Shown here: piece after piece, positions 57,914 through 64,000 of the stretch | Layout of the letters: the number at the start of each line of letters is the position of its first letter | Position numbering within the stretch: the first letter of the stretch is position 1 | Assembly: GCF_004364315.1 (NCBI RefSeq) | Contig: NZ_SOBR01000002.1 | Span: 496,001 to 560,000, forward strand | Direction: 5' to 3' | Length of the DNA: 64,000 bases | Source: Chromohalobacter marismortui | Lineage (GTDB): Bacteria > Pseudomonadota > Gammaproteobacteria > Pseudomonadales > Halomonadaceae | The notes under the pieces: generated by a model | The model's input: only the letters and a program-made list of their open reading frames with translations | The model's database searches: none | Told to the model about the DNA's origin: nothing | Made by a program: the position numbers and the translations under genes

Positions 57914-58990
57914 TTACAGCAGGCTATCGTCGTCCTGAGTCGCCGCGGCCTTATCCTTGCTTGCGTCTTCCGCCGGCTTGTCGTCCTCTGTCTTGGGCGT
58001 GGACAACAACCGCGCGCGAATCTCGCTTTCGATCTCGTCCATGATCGCCGGATTGTCCTCGAGGAACTGCGCCGCATTGGCCTTGCCCTGACCGATCTTG
58101 TTGCCCTGATAGCTGTACCAGGCGCCGGCCTTGTCGACCAAGCCTTGCTGCACCCCAAGGTCAATGACCTCACCCGCATGATAGATCCCCTTGCCATAGA
58201 GGATCTGGAACTCTGCCTGGCGAAACGGCGGGGCCACCTTGTTCTTGACCACCTTGACGCGGGTCTCGTTACCGGTCACCTCGTCGCCCTGCTTGACCGA
58301 GCCAGTCCGGCGGATATCGAGGCGCACACTGGAGTAGAATTTCAGTGCGTTGCCGCCGGTGGTGGTTTCGGGGCTACCGAACATCACGCCGATCTTCATG
58401 CGAATCTGGTTGACGAACATCACCATGCAGTTGGCGTTCTTGATGTTGCCGGTCACCTTGCGCAGCGCCTGAGACATCAACCGAGCTTGCAGGCCGACGT
58501 GGGAGTCTCCCATCTCGCCTTCGATCTCGGCGCGCGGCGTGAGCGCCGCGACCGAGTCGACAACGATGACATCGACACCGCCCGAACGGACCAGCATGTC
58601 GCAGATTTCCAGTGCCTGTTCGCCGGTATCCGGCTGCGAGACCAACAAATCATCGAGATTGATGCCCAACTTTTCGGCGTAACTCGGATCCAGCGCGTGC
58701 TCGGCATCGATGAAGGCACAGGTCTTGCCCTGTTTCTGCGCCTGGGCGATGACCGACAGTGTCATCGTGGTCTTGCCCGAGGACTCGGGGCCGAAGATCT
58801 CGACCACGCGGCCCATCGGCAGGCCGCCCACGCCAAGCGCGATATCCAGCCCCAGCGACCCCGTGGACACGGCGGGAATAGCCACGCGCGGCGTATCGCC
58901 AAGACGCATCACGGCGCCCTTGCCGAACTGGCGCTCGATCTGGGAAAGCGCTGCGTTGAGCGCCTTGGAACGGTTGTCGTCCTGTGCCAT
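57914..58990 (-). CDS. recA: Recombinase RecA
   Basis: 358 residues. Walker A GPESSGKT at 67-74, the Walker B-like [11 protein letters not shown] near 140, loop 2 with [16 protein letters not shown] near 205, and an acidic C-terminal tail ([15 protein letters not shown], then DDDSLL). It drives strand exchange and LexA cleavage. A perfect SOS box lies 71 bases upstream of the start. Confidence 0.98.
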   Translation of the reverse strand: MAQDDNRSKALNAALSQIERQFGKGAVMRLGDTPRVAIPAVSTGSLGLDIALGVGGLPMGRVVEIFGPESSGKTTMTLSVIAQAQKQGKTCAFIDAEHALDPSYAEKLGINLDDLLVSQPDTGEQALEICDMLVRSGGVDVIVVDSVAALTPRAEIEGEMGDSHVGLQARLMSQALRKVTGNIKNANCMVMFVNQIRMKIGVMFGSPETTTGGNALKFYSSVRLDIRRTGSVKQGDEVTGNETRVKVVKNKVAPPFRQAEFQILYGKGIYHAGEVIDLGVQQGLVDKAGAWYSYQGNKIGQGKANAAQFLEDNPAIMDEIESEIRARLLSTPKTEDDKPAEDASKDKAAATQDDDSLL

Positions 58991-59060
58991 GAAGATCTCC
59001 TATCGAAGGACGTCGAAGCTCGCACGGCGGTGCCGACGCATGTCGGCACCGACCGCAAAA

Positions 59061-59080
59061 TACTGTATGACCAGACAGTA
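59061..59080. promoter_or_regulatory. LexA (SOS) box of recA
   Basis: TACTGTATGACCAGACAGTA: an exact CTGT-N8-ACAG core inside TA flanks, between recA and pncC. It should place recA-recX under LexA control. Confidence 0.9.
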
Positions 59081-59128
59081 GTATGACGAAAAAATTTCTC
59101 GCCGCCTACCTCTGTTTACGACCCGGTC

Positions 59129-59653
59129 TCACGTCGGCGATAGTGTCTTTTCAAGCCTCTCGATCAGCCCGATCAGGGCCACGCGCACCGCTTTCTCACG
59201 CACGATGTCACGTCTGCCCGTCAAAGAATGACACTCGCTTTCCTGCGTTTGCGCATCGCCCCAGGCGAACCAGACCGTGCCCACGGGCTTGGCGGGACTG
59301 CCGCCGTCAGGCCCCGCGATACCGCTGATCGCCACCCCCAGCGTGGCGCCGCTATCGCGACACGCCCCGGCGACCATCTCGCGCACGGTCTCGGCGCTGA
59401 CCGCGCCATGCTCGGCAAGGGTTGCATCGCGCACCCCGAGTAGACGCTGCTTGGCGCCATTGGCATAGGTCACGTAGCCGGTCTCGAAATACGCGGAGCT
59501 ACCCGCGATCTCGGTAATGGCACTGGCCACACCGCCTCCGGTGCAGGACTCCGCCGCCGTCACGCTGGCATGCACCGCCAGGCATGCGTGCCCCAGGCGC
59601 TCGGCCAATGCCGCGAGTGAAAAGGCTTGCCATGCTGTCAGCGTCACCGCCAT
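59129..59653 (-). CDS. pncC: Nicotinamide-nucleotide amidohydrolase (CinA C-terminal type)
   Basis: 174 residues, the stand-alone CinA_C domain. TAAESCTGGGVASAITEIAGSSAYFETGYVTYANGAKQ (about 32-70) holds the catalytic serine and lysine, and GIAGPDGGSPAKPVGTVWFAW (about 110-130) is diagnostic. It deamidates nicotinamide mononucleotide in NAD recycling. ATG 59653 has a GGGAG site. It lies upstream of recA on the same strand, as in many gammaproteobacteria. Confidence 0.93.
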   Translation of the reverse strand: MAVTLTAWQAFSLAALAERLGHACLAVHASVTAAESCTGGGVASAITEIAGSSAYFETGYVTYANGAKQRLLGVRDATLAEHGAVSAETVREMVAGACRDSGATLGVAISGIAGPDGGSPAKPVGTVWFAWGDAQTQESECHSLTGRRDIVREKAVRVALIGLIERLEKTLSPT

Positions 59654-59690
59654 GTCGCATCTCCCAGTCGTCATGGTGAGTAGCATAACG

Positions 59691-59719
59691 CTGACGCCAC
59701 CCACCCGAATGCGTAGAAT
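59691..59719 (+). promoter_or_regulatory. Predicted mutS promoter
   Basis: CTGACG (59691-59696), an exact 17-base spacer and TAGAAT (59714-59719), 93 bases before the mutS start. It runs divergent from pncC. Confidence 0.6.
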
Positions 59720-59811
59720 AGAGGCTTTGGCGAACGTTTGCAGGCACATCCAACGCTGCGTCGTCTCACTCCCATTTGGCAACATCAGCCACCGGCACGA
59801 CAAGGATTCGC

Positions 59812-62391
59812 ATGAGCCAGGCGTCTGCCCAACATACCCCGATGATGGTCCAGTACCTGAAGATCAAGCGCGAGCATCCCGAGGTGCTGCTCTTCTATCG
59901 CATGGGCGATTTCTACGAGCTGTTCTACGACGACGCCAAGCGCGCCGCGCAATTGCTCGACATCACTCTGACCCAGCGCGGTCAATCCGCCGGCCAGCCG
60001 ATTCCCATGGCCGGCGTGCCCTATCATAGCGCCGAGAGTTACCTGGCACGACTGGTCAAGTCGGGAGAGTCGGTGGCCATCTGCGAGCAGATGAGCGATC
60101 CCAGTACCGCCAAGGGCCCCGTGGATCGCCAGGTCGTGCGCATCGTCACGCCCGGCACCCTGCATGACGAAGCCTTGCTCGACGCACGCCGTGACAATCT
60201 CGTGCTGGCCGTGCATCCCCACGGAGAACGCTGGGGCATGGCCTGGCTAGAGCTTTCCAGCGGCCATTTCAGCGTGCTCGAAGTCGATGGCGAGAGCGAT
60301 ATGCTCTCCGAGATACAGCGCCTCGATCCCGCCGAACTGCTCGCCGCGGAAAGTCTGTCACTACCGCCCAGCCTGGTGGAGCGTCCCGGTTTTCGCCGCC
60401 AAGGCGACTGGCTGTTCGATCTGGAGAGCGCTCAGCGCTTGTTGTGCGATCAATTCGGCGTAGCCGACTTGCGCGGCTTCGGTTGCGCACATCTCACCAC
60501 CGCGCTGACCGCTGCCGGCGTGCTCATCGACTATGCCCGCGACACCCAGCGCTCGCGCTTGCCACATGTCACCGGCATCGCCGTGGAGACACGCGACGAA
60601 GCCGTGGTGATCGATGCCGCCAGCCGCCGCAACCTCGAGATCGACATCAATCTCGGTGGCGGCTTCGAGAATACGCTGGCCAGTGTGCTGGATACCACCG
60701 CCACCGCCATGGGCTCGCGTCAGTTGAAGCGCTGGCTCAACCGGCCGCTGCGCGATACCGTTCAGATTCAGGCGCGCCAGGCAGCGGTACAATGTCTCAT
60801 CGACGGCGAGCGTCATGCCGCCCTGCGCGACCCCCTCAAGGCCATCGGTGACATCGAACGCATTCTCGCCCGGGTAGCGCTCTACAGCGCCCGGCCGCGC
60901 GACCTGGCCCGTCTGCGCGATGCCCTCAACGCCCTGCCCGCGCTGGAGCGCGACTTGGCCGAGCTCGACGACGGCACCGCCATCGACGAACTCAAGCGCC
61001 ACATCCAGCCGTACCCCGAACTCGCCGAGACGCTGACCCAGGCGCTGGTCGACAATCCGCCCGTGGTGATCCGCGACGGCGGCGTCATCGCCACCGGCTT
61101 CGACGAGGAACTCGACGAATATCGTGGCCTGGCCGAGCACGCCGGGGACTATCTGGTCGAGCTCGAGACCCGTGAGCGCGAACGCACCGGCCTGGCCGGT
61201 CTCAAGGTCGGCTACAACCGGGTGCATGGCTACTACATCGAGATTCCGCGTGCCCAGGCCCGCGAGGCCCCAGCCGAGTACATCCGCCGCCAGACGTTGA
61301 AAAACGCCGAGCGCTTCATCATCCCCGAGCTCAAGGAGTTCGAGGACAAGGCACTGTCGGCCAAGTCGCGCGCACTGGCCCGCGAAAAGCTGCTCTACGA
61401 CGGCTTGCTGGAAACGCTCAACGTCGACCTCCAAGCACTCCAAGGCACCGCACGCGCCCTGGCGACCCTCGACGTGCTGGCATGTTTCGCCGAACGTGCC
61501 TTGGCGCTGGATTTCGTACGCCCCCGCCTGAGCGATCAGCCCGGGCTGCGCATTCGCGGAGGGCGTCATCCGGTGGTCGAACATGTCAGCGATCACCCGT
61601 TCGTGCCCAACGACCTGATGCTCGATGAAACGCGGCGCCTGTTGGTCATCACCGGGCCCAACATGGGCGGCAAGTCCACCTACATGCGCCAGGCGGCCTT
61701 GATCGCGCTGCTCGCGCATACCGGCAGTTGCGTGCCCGCCGACGAGGCAGAGATCGGTCCCGTGGACCGGATCTTCACGCGCATCGGTTCCAGCGACGAT
61801 CTCGCCGGCGGCCGCTCGACCTTCATGGTGGAGATGACCGAGACCGCCACCATCCTGCACAATGCCACCGAACATAGCCTGGTGCTGATGGACGAGATCG
61901 GGCGCGGCACCAGTACCTTCGACGGCCTCTCGCTGGCCTGGGCCAGCGCCGAGCATCTGGTCGAACGGCGCGCCTTCACGCTCTTCGCCACGCACTACTT
62001 CGAAATGACCGCGTTGACGGAGCCCTATGACGGCGTGGCCAACGTGCATTTGACCGCCGCCGAGCACCGCGATGGCATCGTCTTCATGCACCGCGTCGAG
62101 GAAGGGCCGGCGAGCCAGAGCTACGGGCTGCAGGTGGCACAGCTCGCCGGCGTGCCGCCTCGGGTCGTCGCCCGGGCACGTGAAAAACTCGCCACCCTGG
62201 AACAACAGGAAGTGCATCAAGCCGGCACGCGTGGCGGCATGGGTGACAGCGACGCTGCCACGCCACAGCAGGCGGACCTGTTCGCCAGCGCGCCACATCC
62301 GGTCGTCGAGGCACTGGAAAAGCTCGACCTCGACGAGATATCCCCGCGTCAGGCCATGGCCTTGCTCTATGAGTGGCGCGAACAATGCTGA
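59812..62391 (+). CDS. mutS: DNA mismatch repair protein MutS
   Basis: 859 residues. The mismatch-reading F34-x-E36 is in [16 protein letters not shown]. Connector, lever and clamp domains follow. The ATPase has Walker [10 protein letters not shown] near 620, [11 protein letters not shown] near 695 and THYFEM near 735. A C-terminal tetramerisation region ends [17 protein letters not shown]. It finds mispairs and recruits MutL. ATG 59812 has an AAGGA site. Confidence 0.98.
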   Translation: MSQASAQHTPMMVQYLKIKREHPEVLLFYRMGDFYELFYDDAKRAAQLLDITLTQRGQSAGQPIPMAGVPYHSAESYLARLVKSGESVAICEQMSDPSTAKGPVDRQVVRIVTPGTLHDEALLDARRDNLVLAVHPHGERWGMAWLELSSGHFSVLEVDGESDMLSEIQRLDPAELLAAESLSLPPSLVERPGFRRQGDWLFDLESAQRLLCDQFGVADLRGFGCAHLTTALTAAGVLIDYARDTQRSRLPHVTGIAVETRDEAVVIDAASRRNLEIDINLGGGFENTLASVLDTTATAMGSRQLKRWLNRPLRDTVQIQARQAAVQCLIDGERHAALRDPLKAIGDIERILARVALYSARPRDLARLRDALNALPALERDLAELDDGTAIDELKRHIQPYPELAETLTQALVDNPPVVIRDGGVIATGFDEELDEYRGLAEHAGDYLVELETRERERTGLAGLKVGYNRVHGYYIEIPRAQAREAPAEYIRRQTLKNAERFIIPELKEFEDKALSAKSRALAREKLLYDGLLETLNVDLQALQGTARALATLDVLACFAERALALDFVRPRLSDQPGLRIRGGRHPVVEHVSDHPFVPNDLMLDETRRLLVITGPNMGGKSTYMRQAALIALLAHTGSCVPADEAEIGPVDRIFTRIGSSDDLAGGRSTFMVEMTETATILHNATEHSLVLMDEIGRGTSTFDGLSLAWASAEHLVERRAFTLFATHYFEMTALTEPYDGVANVHLTAAEHRDGIVFMHRVEEGPASQSYGLQVAQLAGVPPRVVARAREKLATLEQQEVHQAGTRGGMGDSDAATPQQADLFASAPHPVVEALEKLDLDEISPRQAMALLYEWREQC

Positions 62392-62566
62392 GGGGGCGTT
62401 TGGCTATGAGGCCATTCCAAAACGTTTGCGGCACCGGCTTGCCCGCACGCCGGGCGCGCGACTAAAATGTGGCGCCATTAGAATATGCCATTATAAATCG
62501 CTGCCTCGTTTATAACCTTGCTGTCAGTTCCGGGCACCGCCGCGACCGAGATTCAGGAGACCCCCC

Positions 62567-62890
62567 ATGACATTCGTCGTCACCGAAAACTGCATTCGCT
62601 GTAAATACACCGACTGCGTCGAAGTCTGTCCGGTGGACTGCTTCTACGAAGGCCCCAATTTTCTGGTGATCCACCCCGACGAGTGCATCGACTGCGCACT
62701 GTGCGAGCCGGAATGCCCCGCCGAAGCGATCTATTCGGAAGACGAATTACCCGACGACCAGACGTCTTTTATCGAGCTCAACGCCGAACTTTCCGAAGTC
62801 TGGCCCAATATCAGCGAGAAGAAGGACCCGCTTCCCGACGCTGAGCAATGGGACGGTAGCGCTGACAAGCTGCAATACCTCGAACGCTGA
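62567..62890 (+). CDS. fdxA: 7Fe ferredoxin (FdxA)
   Basis: 107 residues. Cysteines at 9, 17 and 50 fit the [3Fe-4S] cluster, and those at 21, 40, 43 and 46 the [4Fe-4S] cluster (Azotobacter FdI layout). C12 and C25 are extra. The C-terminal tail (LSEVWPNI..., [12 protein letters not shown]) is typical of FdxA. It is a small soluble electron carrier. It follows mutS, as in Pseudomonas. Confidence 0.95.
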   Translation: MTFVVTENCIRCKYTDCVEVCPVDCFYEGPNFLVIHPDECIDCALCEPECPAEAIYSEDELPDDQTSFIELNAELSEVWPNISEKKDPLPDAEQWDGSADKLQYLER

Positions 62891-62920
62891 TCGGGTCGCA
62901 ACATCCTCGGCGCGCCACGC

Positions 62921-62952
62921 AACGCCGGCCTCTCGACGAGGCCGGCGTTTTT
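62921..62952 (+). terminator. Intrinsic terminator of fdxA
   Basis: Perfect 12-base arms AACGCCGGCCTC/GAGGCCGGCGTT with a 5-base loop and a TTTTT tail, 31 bases past the fdxA stop. Confidence 0.92.
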
Positions 62953-62974
62953 CGACCCGTCAGAAAAGCACACA

Positions 62975-63214
62975 CAAAAAAAGCGGCCCGAAGGCCGCTG
63001 CATCCCATTCATCCCTGAGCGGGTCCCTCCGCTCGACTCTCTGAGTGCGCTCCATGCCTGCCATGGGCTCCCTCCACGACAGGCGCACCCTGCTGCATCC
63101 CAATCTGCCTCCAGGTAAGCAATGCCTTTGCTCATCCTGTGCAGACGCATTGTTGCGGAAGCCGTGGCAGGCCTCAACCGGGCCCATCCCCTGACGTTTC
63201 CCCGAGAGCGTCGG
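62975..63214 (-). ncRNA. CsrB/RsmZ-class regulatory RNA (antagonist of CsrA)
   Basis: A minus-strand stretch of about 235-240 bases holds twelve GGA motifs, several in the CsrA-preferred context: CAGGATG, CAGGGATG, TTGGGATG, ATGGGATG. The first stem (CCCTG...GACG / CGTC...CAGGG) puts a GGGGA in its loop. It ends in AGCGGCC-TTCG-GGCCGCT followed by seven T. A TATATT -10 box lies just upstream, and a GacA-type site about 110 bases upstream. Its place beside fdxA matches rsmZ of Pseudomonas. It should sequester CsrA. The reading frame across it has no ribosome site or family resemblance. Confidence 0.85.
62982..62999 (-). terminator. Intrinsic terminator of the CsrB-like RNA
   Basis: AGCGGCC/GGCCGCT arms with a four-base loop, read TTCG on the minus strand, then TTTTTTTGTG. 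It faces the fdxA terminator across about 30 bases. Confidence 0.9.
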
Positions 63215-63220
63215 GCAGGG

Positions 63221-63226
63221 AATATA
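63221..63226 (-). promoter_or_regulatory. -10 box of the CsrB-like RNA
   Basis: TATATT on the minus strand, 7 bases before the presumed 5' end. No proper -35 is present at 16-18 bases, as expected for a promoter that depends on an activator. Confidence 0.55.
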
Positions 63227-63314
63227 AAAACCTTTTAAAAACAACGAACTAAAATAAACAAGGAACGTTTATCGCACCTATTGCTCTTGTTTATCGCCGA
63301 TGGATGGCATTCTT

Positions 63315-63332
63315 TGTACGAAATGTCTTACA
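63315..63332 (-). promoter_or_regulatory. GacA/UvrY-type upstream activating site
   Basis: On the minus strand TGTAAG-N6-CGTACA, which matches the GacA consensus TGTAAG-N6-CTTACA at 11 of 12 fixed positions. A second TGTAAG half-site lies at 63349-63354, 22 bases (two turns) further upstream. The gacA gene is not in the window. Confidence 0.7.
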
Positions 63333-63397
63333 AACAAAGAATCCCAAACTTACACACTTCCCGCAGAGCACCGCCCGCACGAGGCATCAAACAAAAC

Positions 63398-63415
63398 GGC
63401 GGCCCTGTGGCCGCC
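63398..63415 (-). terminator. Intrinsic terminator of eno
   Basis: GGCGGCC/GGCCGCC arms with a four-base loop; the minus strand continues GTTTTGTTTG. It lies 47 bases past the eno stop and separates eno from the small RNA region. Confidence 0.8.
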
Positions 63416-63461
63416 GCGAAGCTGCAAACGTCATGTCATAAGGACGAGTAGTGTACCGGTA

Positions 63462-64000
<539 letters not shown>

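Noticed and set aside
60361..62385. A 674-codon open frame opposite mutS
   Set aside because: Shadow frame of mutS; no ribosome site and no domain.
62960..63244. A 94-residue minus-strand reading frame over the small RNA
   Set aside because: It has no ribosome site and resembles no family, and its sequence is explained by the GGA-rich RNA and its terminator.

Overview
The window is a GC-rich stretch of a gammaproteobacterial chromosome with no phage, insertion sequence or CRISPR array visible. The family content and order (mutS-fdxA, recA-recX-alaS-lysC-csrA-tRNA-Ser/Arg, a two-ATP-cone nrdA, a BCCT carrier, TRAP and polyol ABC importers) fit a halophilic Halomonadaceae member such as Chromohalobacter or Halomonas. 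That placement is inference from gene families, not a database match.

Layout. 1-2461: tandem membrane proteins (a partial one, then a complete GGDEF diguanylate cyclase) and a DoxX protein. 2485-7106: repair and detoxification genes (UDG-like, gloA, tag, azoR, YdjM-like) and a MliC/COG3650 lipoprotein. 7298-10648: divergent metE/metR. 10705-13073: RstB/RstA-like two-component pair. 13074-17957: nrdA-nrdB, with DnaA boxes, a sigma70-like promoter and two NrdR-like boxes upstream and a heptamer repeat array between the genes. 18084-30485: NAD-type gnd, an HglS-like 2-oxoadipate dioxygenase with a LysR regulator, a TRAP operon ending in a VanX-type dipeptidase, small membrane and lipoprotein genes, and a BCCT carrier. 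30694-35740: a VTT-like membrane protein, then a compact five-gene cluster (thermostable-hemolysin family, AMP-ligase, haem-oxygenase-like oxidase, SDR, TPR protein) of unknown product. 35839-48580: a luciferase-like monooxygenase, then a ten-gene polyol operon (ABC importer, mannitol and sorbitol dehydrogenases, kinases, transaldolase) with its SorC-type regulator. 48683-52105: PhoPQ-like system with PepSY partners. 52296-64000: tRNA operon, csrA, lysC, alaS, recX, recA, pncC, mutS, fdxA and the 3' part of eno.

The most notable item is not a protein gene. Between fdxA and eno, on the minus strand, lies a stretch of about 235 nt with twelve GGA motifs, several in CAGGATG-like context. It ends in a strong intrinsic terminator and is preceded by a -10 box and a GacA-type upstream site. 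I read it as a CsrB/RsmZ-class RNA that would antagonise CsrA, which is encoded 10 kb away in the same window. The second candidate for new biology is the acyl-modifying cluster at 31.4-35.7 kb.
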